A DNA stretch of 64,000 bases, taken from contig JBDTMZ010000125.1 of the NCBI GenBank assembly GCA_039934035.1, forward strand, positions 46,175 to 110,174. Direction: 5' to 3'. Below the pieces are notes generated by a model that was not told where the DNA came from, searched no databases, and saw nothing but the letters and a program-made list of their open reading frames with translations. Made by a program: the position numbers and the translations under genes. Source of the stretch: Solibacter sp039934035 (GTDB lineage: Bacteria > Acidobacteriota > Terriglobia > Bryobacterales > Bryobacteraceae). Positions 33,355-41,113 of the stretch are shown piece after piece. Within the stretch, counting starts at the first letter, position 1, and the number at the start of each line of letters is the position of its first letter.

Positions 33355-34896
33355 ATGAACCGCCTCGAAGCATTACGACTCCGCCATAAGGCCGCCGAAC
33401 AGGGCGGAGGTCCGGAACGCCGCGCCCGCCAGCACAAGGAGGGCAAGCTGAGCGCCCGCGAGCGGATCGAACTGCTGCTGGACGAGGGCAGCTTCGAAGA
33501 ACTCGACAAACTGGTGACGCACCGCTGCCGTGATTTCGGCATGGACGAGCAGGTCATTCCCGGAGACGGTTTCGTCACCGGGTACGGCCGCATCGAAGGC
33601 CGGCTGGTCTACGTCTTCGCGCAGGATTTCACCGTATTCGGCGGCTCGCTTTCGGAGAGCAACGCGCAGAAGATCTGCAAGGTGATGGACCTCGCGCTGA
33701 AGACCGGCGCGCCCGTGATCGGCCTCAACGATTCGGGCGGCGCGCGCATACAGGAGGGCGTGGTCTCGCTTGCCGGTTACGCGGACATTTTCCTGCGCAA
33801 TACGCTGGCCAGCGGAGTGGTCCCGCAGATCTCGGCCATCATGGGCCCCTGCGCGGGAGGCGCGGTGTACTCGCCTGCGATCACCGACTTCGTCTTTATG
33901 GTGGACGGCACCAGTTACATGTTCGTGACCGGTCCCGACGTGATCAAGACGGTGACGCACGAGGACGTCACCAAGGAGACGCTGGGCGGGAGCATGACGC
34001 ACAACTCGGTGAGCGGCGTGGGACACTTTATCGCGCCGGACGACGCCGGGTGTTGCCGTATGATTCGCGAACTGCTGACCTACCTGCCGCAGAACAATCG
34101 CGAAGATCCGCCGCGGCGGCCCACACACGATCCCGCGAGCCGCATGGACTCCGCGCTCGACAGCATCGTACCCGCCGAATCCAACGTGCCTTACGACATC
34201 AAGGATGTGATCCATCGAGTGGTGGACGACGGGGAGTTCTTCGAGGTGCACGAGCATTGGGCGAAGAATCTGGTGGTCGGGTTCGCACGCATGGACGGGC
34301 GGTCCATTGGGATTGTGGGCAACCAGCCGGCCTTTCTGGCGGGCGTGCTCGATATCAACTCCTCCACCAAGGGGGCGCGTTTCGTGCGCTTCTGCGACGC
34401 GTTCAACATTCCGATTCTGACCTTCGAAGATGTGCCGGGGTTTTTGCCGGGTACCGCGCAGGAGTTCGGCGGCATCATCCGCCACGGCGCCAAATTGCTC
34501 TACGCCTACGCCGAAGCTACGGTGCCGAAGATCACTGTGATCACGCGCAAAGCGTACGGCGGCGCGTATTGTGTGATGGGGTCGAAGCACCTGCGCACGG
34601 ACATCAATCTCGCGTGGCCGACGGCGGAGATTGCGGTGATGGGGCCGGAAGGCGCGGTCAACATCGTCTATCGGCGCGAACTGAATGCGGCCGAAGATCA
34701 GGCGGCGGTGCGGCAGCAGAAGATCGAGGAATTCCGCGAACGCTTCGCGAACCCGTTCGTGGCCGCCGAGCGCGGGTACGTGGACGACGTGATCGAGCCG
34801 CACGAAACGCGCCCTCGCGTGATTGCGGCGCTGCGCATGCTGGAGAACAAAGTCGATACTATGCCGCGCAAGAAACACGGCAACATTCCCTTATGA
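33355..34896 (+). CDS. Acyl-CoA carboxylase beta subunit (PccB/MmdA type)
   Basis: Biotin-dependent carboxyltransferase subunit of 513 residues with two crotonase-like domains: ARQHKEGKLSARERIELLLDEGSFEE, GDGFVTGYGRIEGRLVYVFAQDFTVFGGSLSE, IGLNDSGGARIQEGVVSLAGYADIF, GPCAGGAVYSPAITDFVFMV (acyl-CoA oxyanion hole), then NPFVAAERGYVDDVIEPHETRPRVI. It belongs to the propionyl-/methylmalonyl-CoA branch. No biotin-carboxylase or carrier gene is next to it, so the partners are elsewhere. A tiny frame overlaps its stop. Confidence 0.9.
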   Translation: MNRLEALRLRHKAAEQGGGPERRARQHKEGKLSARERIELLLDEGSFEELDKLVTHRCRDFGMDEQVIPGDGFVTGYGRIEGRLVYVFAQDFTVFGGSLSESNAQKICKVMDLALKTGAPVIGLNDSGGARIQEGVVSLAGYADIFLRNTLASGVVPQISAIMGPCAGGAVYSPAITDFVFMVDGTSYMFVTGPDVIKTVTHEDVTKETLGGSMTHNSVSGVGHFIAPDDAGCCRMIRELLTYLPQNNREDPPRRPTHDPASRMDSALDSIVPAESNVPYDIKDVIHRVVDDGEFFEVHEHWAKNLVVGFARMDGRSIGIVGNQPAFLAGVLDINSSTKGARFVRFCDAFNIPILTFEDVPGFLPGTAQEFGGIIRHGAKLLYAYAEATVPKITVITRKAYGGAYCVMGSKHLRTDINLAWPTAEIAVMGPEGAVNIVYRRELNAAEDQAAVRQQKIEEFRERFANPFVAAERGYVDDVIEPHETRPRVIAALRMLENKVDTMPRKKHGNIPL

Positions 34897-35009
34897 AACT
34901 GATTACCGGCTTTGGCGTTGGTTCCGCGCGGCCGGTCTGGCACGTCGCGGTGTGCTCGCTGATGGCGATGATCCAACCTATCTGGAACGCGCTGATGGAA
35001 GTGGTATAG
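34893..35009 (+). CDS. Possible 38-residue membrane peptide overlapping the carboxylase stop
   Basis: ATG at 34893 overlaps the TGA of the carboxylase gene (ATGA). It encodes 38 residues, MKLITGFGVGSARPVWHVAVCSLMAMIQPIWNALMEVV, with a hydrophobic central helix. The four-base overlap is the normal coupling form for operon partners, but coding cannot be judged at this length. It could be a real small protein or chance; nothing identifies it. Confidence 0.35.
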   Translation: MKLITGFGVGSARPVWHVAVCSLMAMIQPIWNALMEVV

Positions 35010-35026
35010 GCGCGGAAACCAGTACG

Positions 35027-35932
35027 TCAGCGCTCCTTCAGGAACGTGCCGCGCTCCAATTCTTCGAACGCATCCTTCAGCTGCTGCTGGGTGTTCATGA
35101 CGATGGGTCCGTACCACGCCACGGGTTCCTCCAACGGTTTGCCCGAGACCAGCAGGAAACGAATGCCGTCCTCGCCAGCCTGCACCTCCACTTCGTCGCC
35201 ACGGTCGAACAGCACCAGCGAACGATTACTGGCCTTCGCAGGCGGCGCGGTGTCCAGCCAGCCCACGCTTTCCGTAGGCACGGCGAGCGGGCCCGAAGCG
35301 TTACAGAATTTGCCGTCGCCCGCGAAGATATAGGCGAAGGCGTGGCGCGTAGTCTCGACGGGCAAACTGCGGCGACGGCCCGGCGGCACGGAGACGTCGA
35401 GGTAGACGGGGTCGGCAGCGATGCCGTCCACGGGACCTTGTTTGCCCCAGAAACTGCCGCAGACCAGGCGCACTTTGGTGCCATCGTCGTCGGTGATTTC
35501 GGGAATGTCCGTGGACTTCACTTCCTGGTAGCGCGGCGCGGTCATCTTCAGACCGGCTGGCAAATTGGCCCATAACTGAAAGCCGTGCATGCGGCCCGCT
35601 GCGTCGCCCTTGGGCATTTCCTGATGAATGATGCCGCGCCCCGCAGTCATCCACTGCACATCGCCGGGAGCGATAGCGCCGCGATTACCCATGCTGTCGC
35701 TGTGTTCGACGGTGCCGGCCAGCACATAGGTGATGGTCTCGATGCCGCGATGCGGGTGCCAGGGGAAGCCGGCGAGATAGTCGTCGGGGATGTCGTTGCG
35801 GAAGTCATCGAAGAGCAGGAAGGGATCGAATTCGGTAGTGTTGCCGAAGCCAAAGCCGCGGCGCAGGTGGACGCCGGCTCCTTCCACGGCGGGTTTGGAT
35901 TGGATGAGACGCTTAACAGGTCGCAGGGACAT
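35027..35932 (-). CDS. Pirin family protein
   Basis: 301-residue bicupin. The N-terminal motif FGFGNTTEFDPFLLFDDFRNDIPDDYLAGFPWHPHRGIETITYVL, metal-ligand region WHPHRGIET and the EMPKGDAAGRMHGFQLWANL segment are pirin signatures. Bacterial pirins may act as quercetinase or have redox-sensing roles; no feature here decides. It converges with the carboxylase region and its promoter side faces the tRNA gene. Confidence 0.9.
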   Translation of the reverse strand: MSLRPVKRLIQSKPAVEGAGVHLRRGFGFGNTTEFDPFLLFDDFRNDIPDDYLAGFPWHPHRGIETITYVLAGTVEHSDSMGNRGAIAPGDVQWMTAGRGIIHQEMPKGDAAGRMHGFQLWANLPAGLKMTAPRYQEVKSTDIPEITDDDGTKVRLVCGSFWGKQGPVDGIAADPVYLDVSVPPGRRRSLPVETTRHAFAYIFAGDGKFCNASGPLAVPTESVGWLDTAPPAKASNRSLVLFDRGDEVEVQAGEDGIRFLLVSGKPLEEPVAWYGPIVMNTQQQLKDAFEELERGTFLKER

Positions 35933-36000
35933 AGGGAGAGGCCTCCACCCGTGAGTCTAGCGTAGGCTGCCCGGTTTTCGGAATCGGGCGGAAGGGCGGG

Positions 36001-36006
36001 TACAAT
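36001..36006 (+). promoter_or_regulatory. Candidate -10 element of the tRNA gene
   Basis: TACAAT is one mismatch from TATAAT and stands 9 bases before the tRNA. The -35 side is ambiguous: TTTTCG at 35975-35980 has a 20-base spacing, longer than optimal. The tRNA must be transcribed from near here because the gene upstream is on the other strand. Confidence 0.45.
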
Positions 36007-36015
36007 ATGGGAGGC

Positions 36016-36092
<77 letters not shown>

Positions 36093-36241
36093 ATTCAATA
36101 GCTCATCGGAAAACCGAGTCCGTTGGCGAGCCGAAAAGACAGCGGACTCGTGATCGGATATCGCAAATCCCTTCCTGTTTACGTTTGGGAATGCCAACTC
36201 GGTGAACTGCGGCACCCTGGCCCCTTCAAGTCCCTAGCGTC

Positions 36242-36266
36242 CGAGGCCAGCCAGCGGCTGGCCTCG
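36242..36266 (-). terminator. 11-bp hairpin after the nucleotidyltransferase stop
   Basis: CGAGGCCAGCC (36242-36252) pairs perfectly with GGCTGGCCTCG (36256-36266) around a 3-base loop. On the - strand it begins immediately after the nucleotidyltransferase stop codon. There is no U-tract, so it is a terminator candidate only by stability and position. Confidence 0.5.
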
Positions 36267-36611
36267 TCATGCCGCAATGCTTCGGGCGTCATAGAGCAGC
36301 CTCCCTTCGCGCACCACGGTCGCCGGCAACGACGCCAGCACGTGCGTTGCACGCGCGTCGAAGTCGGTCACTGCCCAGCGAACCACGTCCACGGCGGTAC
36401 CGATTCCCCGAATCGCCTCGCGGGCTCCCGGGCGGTAGAAACTCCCGGGGGCATCGTCCGGCAGCACGACGCAGAAATCCAGATCGCTGTCGGGCCCATC
36501 ATCGCCGCGAGCAGCCGAGCCGAAGATATATACCCGCTCCGGGTGGTAGTACTCCACCAGGCGGCGCGTGATTTCTTGGATGGTTTCCTGCTTGGTCAAT
36601 TGCTCTGGCAT
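36267..36611 (-). CDS. Minimal nucleotidyltransferase (MNT-type)
   Basis: 114 residues with VEYYHPERVYIFGSAARGDDGPDSDLDFCVVLPD, the GSxARG and DxD motifs of the pol-beta nucleotidyltransferase fold. Proteins of this type usually sit beside a HEPN-domain toxin (MNT/HEPN systems), where they AMPylate or block it. No HEPN gene is present on either side: the tRNA is downstream and pxpB upstream. It may be an orphan antitoxin or a different use of the domain. Confidence 0.83.
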   Translation of the reverse strand: MPEQLTKQETIQEITRRLVEYYHPERVYIFGSAARGDDGPDSDLDFCVVLPDDAPGSFYRPGAREAIRGIGTAVDVVRWAVTDFDARATHVLASLPATVVREGRLLYDARSIAA

Positions 36612-36703
36612 GGCTCCGTCCGTTCCACTTTCCGAGGTTATCGCAGTTCTGACCCGCGGTCACGCCGCGCTTTTGACGCACACGGGAATGCTACCCTGAC
36701 CAC

Positions 36704-37354
36704 GTGACCATTCGACCGGCCAGCGACCGCTCGCTCCTGATCTCCTTCGGCGATGAAATCACGCTCGACACTCACCTGGCCGTGGCGCGCCTGACGCGCA
36801 GCCTGCAATCCGTCCGCGGCATTCTGAACCTGCATCCGGCGTACACGTCCGTGCTGGTGGATTTCGATCCGCGCCTGCGTTCGCATTCCGAAGTGGAAGA
36901 CCTGGTGCGCGCCGGGATTGCAGCGCATCGCGACGATGTGCCGCCAGCGCCCCGCTTCGTGGAGATCCCGGTGCAGTATGGCGGCGATGCGGGCCCCGAT
37001 CTGGCGGACGTCGCCCGGCACACCGGCCTGAGCGAAGAACGTGTCGTGGAACTGCATTCGTCGGCGGATTACCTGGTTTACTTCGTCGGCTTCGCCACGT
37101 GCTTTCCCTACCTCGGGGGACTGCCGAAGGAACTGGCAACGCCTCGCCTGCCCGCGCCTCGCCTGCAAGTGCCGGCTGGCAGCGTGGCGATCGGAGGGGC
37201 ACAGGCAGGCATCTATCCGCTCGCGTCGCCGGGCGGATGGCGCCTGATCGGGCGCACCGCGATGAAGCTGTTCGATGCCTCGGCCTGCCCGCCGCCCCTG
37301 GTGCGCATGGGCGACCACCTCCGTTTCGTTCCGGTCCGGGAGGCGCGGCGGTGA
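36704..37354 (+). CDS. pxpB: 5-oxoprolinase subunit PxpB
   Basis: Component of the ATP-dependent three-part 5-oxoprolinase that clears 5-oxoproline. The 216-residue protein has the carboxyltransferase domain A (allophanate-hydrolase subunit 1 / KipI) signs: LISFGDEITLDTHLAVARL, LHSSADYLVYFVGFATCFPYLGGLPKEL and GSVAIGGAQAGIYPLASPGGWRLIGRT. Start GTG at 36704. The stop overlaps the pxpC start (GTGA). Together with pxpC and pxpA it forms a complete pxp operon. Confidence 0.93.
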   Translation: MTIRPASDRSLLISFGDEITLDTHLAVARLTRSLQSVRGILNLHPAYTSVLVDFDPRLRSHSEVEDLVRAGIAAHRDDVPPAPRFVEIPVQYGGDAGPDLADVARHTGLSEERVVELHSSADYLVYFVGFATCFPYLGGLPKELATPRLPAPRLQVPAGSVAIGGAQAGIYPLASPGGWRLIGRTAMKLFDASACPPPLVRMGDHLRFVPVREARR

Positions 37355-38232
37355 ACCGTCTGCACCTGCTCTCTGCCGGCATGCTGACCACCGTGCAGGA
37401 CCTGGGACGCTTCGGTTACGCGCAGTACGGCATCTCCGCCTCCGGCGCGGCGGACCCGCTGGCGTTGCGCGCCGCCAATTTGCTGGTGGGCAATGCGGAG
37501 AATGCCGCGGTGCTCGAAATGACCCTCTCCGGCGCGGAGATTGTCTTCGATCACCCGGCAACAATCGCGCTGGCGGGCGCGGATTTCGGCGCGTCGCACG
37601 CGCCGTGGCAGGCAGTGGAGGTCCGCGCCGGAGAGACGGTGCGCTGCGGCGCCGCGCGTAACGGCGCGCGCTGCTACCTTGCCGTGCGCGGCGGGCTGGA
37701 TGTGCCGCATGCGATGGGCAGCGCGTCTACCCATGTAATGACGGGCATCGGCGGCCGGCCGCTGCGGCGCGGCGACATCTTGCTGATCGGCGACGCCGCG
37801 GTGCGAAAGCCCCGCCGCCCCGCGCGTGGGTATCCCGTGCCCGACTCGCCCACCCGTCTCCGCACCACGCCGGGACCGCAGGCGCGGAATTTCGGCGACG
37901 AACTGTACCGCTCCGCCTACCGTGTCAGTGAGGCCTCAAACCGGATGGGAATTCGTCTGCTGGGTCCGGAATTGCCATCGCCCGGCGGGCAGATGATCAC
38001 AGAGGGCGTAGGCCTCGGCGCGGTGCAGGCGCCGCCCGGCGGACAGCCCATCATCCTCTTCGTGGACCATCAGACCACCGGCGGCTATCCGAAACCGGCC
38101 AACGTGATCTCCGCCGATTTCTGGCGGCTCGGGCAGTTGCGCCCGCGTGACGAGGTGCGCTTCGAACGTGCCACCATGGAAGGCGCACTGGCACTTCTGC
38201 GCGATCAGGAGGAGTGGCTGTACTCGCTATGA
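37351..38232 (+). CDS. pxpC: 5-oxoprolinase subunit PxpC
   Basis: 293 residues from GTG 37351, KipA/allophanate-hydrolase-subunit-2 family: LHLLSAGMLTTVQDLGRFGYAQYGISASGAADPLALRAAN, and LRTTPGPQARNFGDELYRSAYRVSEASNRMGIRLLGPEL. An upstream frame to 37099 is a shadow of pxpB. Overlaps pxpB by four bases and pxpA by four bases, indicating equal expression of the complex subunits. Confidence 0.93.
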   Translation: MNRLHLLSAGMLTTVQDLGRFGYAQYGISASGAADPLALRAANLLVGNAENAAVLEMTLSGAEIVFDHPATIALAGADFGASHAPWQAVEVRAGETVRCGAARNGARCYLAVRGGLDVPHAMGSASTHVMTGIGGRPLRRGDILLIGDAAVRKPRRPARGYPVPDSPTRLRTTPGPQARNFGDELYRSAYRVSEASNRMGIRLLGPELPSPGGQMITEGVGLGAVQAPPGGQPIILFVDHQTTGGYPKPANVISADFWRLGQLRPRDEVRFERATMEGALALLRDQEEWLYSL

Positions 38233-38909
38233 GCATCGACCTTAATTGCGATATGGGAGAGCTGGAGGATGCGGCGCACGAAGCGGCGCTGATGGCCTTC
38301 GTCACTTCGGCGAGCATCGCCTGCGGCGCGCATGCCGGCGATCTTCAGACCATGGAGCGCACCGTCCACCTGGCGCTGGAGCGCGGCGTGCGGATCGGCG
38401 CCCATCCCGGATATCCCGATCGCCAGAATTTCGGGCGCCTGGAACTGGCCATGACGCCCGGGGAGATTGCGGACTCCGTCTACGCGCAGATCGTGCTGCT
38501 GGAAGGCGTGGTCACGCGCCTGGGCGGTACGGTCTCATACGTCAAGCCGCATGGCGCGCTCTACAATGTCGCGGTGCGCAACCCGGAAGTGGCGCGTGCC
38601 ATCGCCGAAGGGGCGGCGCGTTGGAATCCGCATACGGTCCTCTTCGGACTTGCCGGGTCGCCCATGCTCGCGGTGTGGCGCGCCATGGGAATGAGCGTCG
38701 CCGGAGAAGCCTTCGCGGACCGCTGCTACGAACCGGACGGCACGCTGCGCTCGCGCAAACTGCCGGGAGCGCTGATTACGGCGCCGGCGGACGCCGCGGC
38801 ACAGGCGCTGCGCTTCGCCCGCGAGGGACTGGCGCAGACAATTTGTGTGCACGGCGATACTCCGGGAGCAGTGGCGATCCTGAAGGCATGCCGCGAGGCG
38901 TTACCATAA
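38229..38909 (+). CDS. pxpA: 5-oxoprolinase subunit PxpA
   Basis: 226 residues, LamB/YcsF family: MSIDLNCDMGELEDAAHEAALMAFVTSASIACGAHAGD, ALERGVRIGAHPGYPDRQNFGR, and the C-terminal QTICVHGDTPGAVAILKACR. The ATG at 38229 overlaps pxpC by ATGA; the frame start at 38214 adds only five unsupported residues. PxpA is the ring-opening part of 5-oxoprolinase. Ends five bases before the next gene's ATG. Confidence 0.93.
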   Translation: MSIDLNCDMGELEDAAHEAALMAFVTSASIACGAHAGDLQTMERTVHLALERGVRIGAHPGYPDRQNFGRLELAMTPGEIADSVYAQIVLLEGVVTRLGGTVSYVKPHGALYNVAVRNPEVARAIAEGAARWNPHTVLFGLAGSPMLAVWRAMGMSVAGEAFADRCYEPDGTLRSRKLPGALITAPADAAAQALRFAREGLAQTICVHGDTPGAVAILKACREALP

Positions 38910-38914
38910 CTACA

Positions 38915-40474
38915 ATGAGGCTCCTGATCGCTCTGGCGTTCGCCGCGCCGTTGTTCTCGCAGACCTGCAAGTACGTCGTCACACCGACCGTATTCAATAT
39001 CGGCGCCGACACCACTCCGGGTACTGTGCAGGTGTCTCAGACGTTCGACAGCAATTGCGGCCCTTACCTGGCCACCACTTCGGTCCCGTGGCTGCATATC
39101 GACCCCAATACGGGCGGCGGCTTGCCGGGCAGCAGTGTGAATTTTATCGCGGACGCCAATCTTGGAGCTTCGCCGCGCAGCGGCGTGATGCAAATCGCTC
39201 TGCAGAATGTCACTGTCAACCAAGGGGGCGCAAACTGCTCCTTCTCAGTCTCGCCCACGTCGCAGAGTTTTCCGGTGGGCGGCGGCGATGCTACGTTCCT
39301 GGTGCAATCCGGCTGCGGCTGGCTGGCGACCAGCAATGTGCCGTGGCTCACCTTGAAAGCGAATTCGACCTCCGGAATTCCCGTGCCGTATAGCGTCGCG
39401 TCGAATGTGTGTGTCTCTGCGCGCACCGGCACCATTACCGTACAAACCGGACTCACGACCCCGCCTCCGCCCACCGTCGCCGTCACCCAGGAGGGGTCCG
39501 CGGCCAATCTCGTTCTTTCGGCCACCAGCGCCACAGTGGGTGCCGCCGCCAGCAATGGCCGAATCACGGTAACCACCGGCGACCCCTGCAACTGGAGCGC
39601 GGTCTCCGATGTCAACTGGATTCAGATCACAATCGGCTCCACGGGCACAGGCAATGGAGGAATTTCGTATCGCATTCTGGCGAACACGGCGGCAGAGCGT
39701 TTTGGCAGCATCCGCGTCGGCGCGCTCAAGTATACGATTACGCAACTGGCTTCCGGCTCGCCCGCCCCTATCGTGCGCGGTGTCGTCAGCGCCGCCAATT
39801 ACAACGCCGACGCCGTCGCGCCCGGCGAGATCGTGGCGCTCTTTGGCGACAATATGGGCCCCGCCTCCATCGTCACCCTGCAACTGGAAAACGGCACGGT
39901 CACCAGTTCGCTGGCCGGAACCCAGGTGCTGTTCGACGATGTGCCCGCGCCGATGGTCTACACCTTGAAGGGGCAGGTCAGCGCCGTAGTGCCCTACGGG
40001 GTGGCCGGGAAGCCCAGCACCGCCATTCAGGTGAAATATCTGGATCAGGTATCGAACACGATGACCGTTACCGTGCGCGCCGCGCACCCCGGGGTCTTCA
40101 CGCTCGATTCCAGCGGCGTCGGCCCCGGCGCCATCCTCAACCAGGACCTCACCGTGAATACCAGCGGCAATCGCGCGGCGCCGCTGTCCGTCATCGCGAT
40201 CTACTGCACGGGGGGCGGCGTCACCGATCCCGCCAGCCTGGATGGCGAAGTGATCGGCGGTCCGCTGCGGCGCCTTACCCAGATCCCTGTGGTGACCATC
40301 GGCGGCCTCAACGCTGTCGTGAAGTTCGCCGGAGCGGCCCCCGACTCGATCGCGGGACTGGTTCAGATCAATGCGGAAGTTCCCGCCGGACTCGCGCCAA
40401 CGGTAGGCGCACCGGTGATCGTCAAGATCGGCGATTGGAGCAGTACCGCAAACGTTACGGTGTCGGTGAAGTAG
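38915..40474 (+). CDS. Secreted BACON-like protein with Solibacter-type C-terminal domain
   Basis: 519 residues with a Sec signal (LLIALAFAAPLFSQ). Two or three BACON-like repeats follow: CKYVVTPTVFNIGADTTPG, CSFSVSPTSQSFPVGGGDATFLVQSGCGWLATSNVPWLTL, and VLSATSATVGAAASNGRITVTTGDPCNWSAVSDVNWIQI. The final about 215 residues (VVSAANYNADAVAPGEIVALFGDNMGPAS..., VVPYGVAGKP, FAGAAPDSIAGLVQINAEVPAGLA) match the TIGR03437 Solibacter C-terminal domain. It is likely a cell-surface or extracellular adhesion/binding protein. A longer upstream frame is a shadow of pxpA. Confidence 0.85.
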   Translation: MRLLIALAFAAPLFSQTCKYVVTPTVFNIGADTTPGTVQVSQTFDSNCGPYLATTSVPWLHIDPNTGGGLPGSSVNFIADANLGASPRSGVMQIALQNVTVNQGGANCSFSVSPTSQSFPVGGGDATFLVQSGCGWLATSNVPWLTLKANSTSGIPVPYSVASNVCVSARTGTITVQTGLTTPPPPTVAVTQEGSAANLVLSATSATVGAAASNGRITVTTGDPCNWSAVSDVNWIQITIGSTGTGNGGISYRILANTAAERFGSIRVGALKYTITQLASGSPAPIVRGVVSAANYNADAVAPGEIVALFGDNMGPASIVTLQLENGTVTSSLAGTQVLFDDVPAPMVYTLKGQVSAVVPYGVAGKPSTAIQVKYLDQVSNTMTVTVRAAHPGVFTLDSSGVGPGAILNQDLTVNTSGNRAAPLSVIAIYCTGGGVTDPASLDGEVIGGPLRRLTQIPVVTIGGLNAVVKFAGAAPDSIAGLVQINAEVPAGLAPTVGAPVIVKIGDWSSTANVTVSVK

Positions 40475-40650
40475 CCCGCCGGAGCCGCCACGAGTGCGGC
40501 ATTGAGGGCAATCCATCGGCTGACACGCTGGGCAAGTTGAATCGGGTAAATCTTTCTTAAACTGTACGGACTTTAACTGCCCAAAAATCCAGCCTCGCAC
40601 GGTTCTGTCAAATTCGTCACTCTACCTTCATCGAAGGAGATTAGAATTAA

Positions 40651-40678
40651 GGAAGCTTCATATAGGAAGCTTCATATA
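40651..40678 (+). repeat. Tandem 14-base repeat before the receiver-like gene
   Basis: GGAAGCTTCATATA occurs twice in tandem (40651-40664 and 40665-40678), followed directly by AGGAG. Each unit contains the palindrome GAAGCTTC, so the pair could bind a dimeric regulator or reflect slippage duplication. It lies 12 bases before the start at 40691. Confidence 0.7.
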
Positions 40679-40690
40679 GGAGTGTGCGGT

Positions 40691-41083
40691 ATGAGCTCCC
40701 GAATTCTATTTATTTCCGGCAGCCCGGAAGACGCCCTTCGCCTCACTGAAATGCTGCATGCTTTGCCGATTCAGGTCCAGCATGCGAAATCTCTCCGCCG
40801 TGCACGAACGCACCTCCAGCAGGAACATTTTGATGTGATCCTCACTGAATCCGCTGTTGCCGACGGCGGATGGTTGGACGTGCTGCATCTGGCCCGCGAA
40901 TGTCCGCGCGAGATTCAAGTGATTGTCACGGACCCGCAGGCGGATGGGCGCTTCTGGGCCGAGGCGCTCAACCTCGGCGCTTATGATCTGCTCGCCCAGC
41001 CGTTTTACGAGCCCGAAGTCCGCCGCATTCTGTATAACGCCTGCACCCGGTTCGCGCATCCGATGACGATGAACGCGACATAA
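40691..41083 (+). CDS. Receiver-like domain protein without phosphorylation residues
   Basis: 130 residues, about one CheY-like domain: ILFISGSPEDALRLTEMLHAL, FDVILTESAVADGGWLDVLHLAREC, IQVIVTDPQADGRFWAEALNLGAYDLLAQPFYEPEVRRIL. The acidic pair after beta-1 (normally DD) is replaced by SG, the phosphoacceptor Asp of DVILLD is Glu (DVILTE), and the conserved Lys of KPF is Gln (QPF). It therefore cannot be phosphorylated in the normal way. ATG 40691 is preceded by AGGAG at 8 bases. Confidence 0.8.
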   Translation: MSSRILFISGSPEDALRLTEMLHALPIQVQHAKSLRRARTHLQQEHFDVILTESAVADGGWLDVLHLARECPREIQVIVTDPQADGRFWAEALNLGAYDLLAQPFYEPEVRRILYNACTRFAHPMTMNAT

Positions 41084-41113
41084 TTCGTCCGGGGCGGTAA
41101 ACTCTGAGAAATC

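Noticed and set aside
33373..34878. Long reverse-strand frame of 501 residues
   Set aside because: It is antisense to the well-supported acyl-CoA carboxylase gene and its translation (Arg/His-rich) matches no protein pattern. High GC gives long shadow frames.
36138..36155. Phage attachment site from the tRNA-like fragment
   Set aside because: Match to the tRNA is short and degenerate, and there is no integrase or phage gene in the flanks.
38246..38914. 742-residue version of the BACON-like protein
   Set aside because: The extra N-terminal part is an out-of-frame shadow of pxpA. A clear signal peptide starts at 38915.
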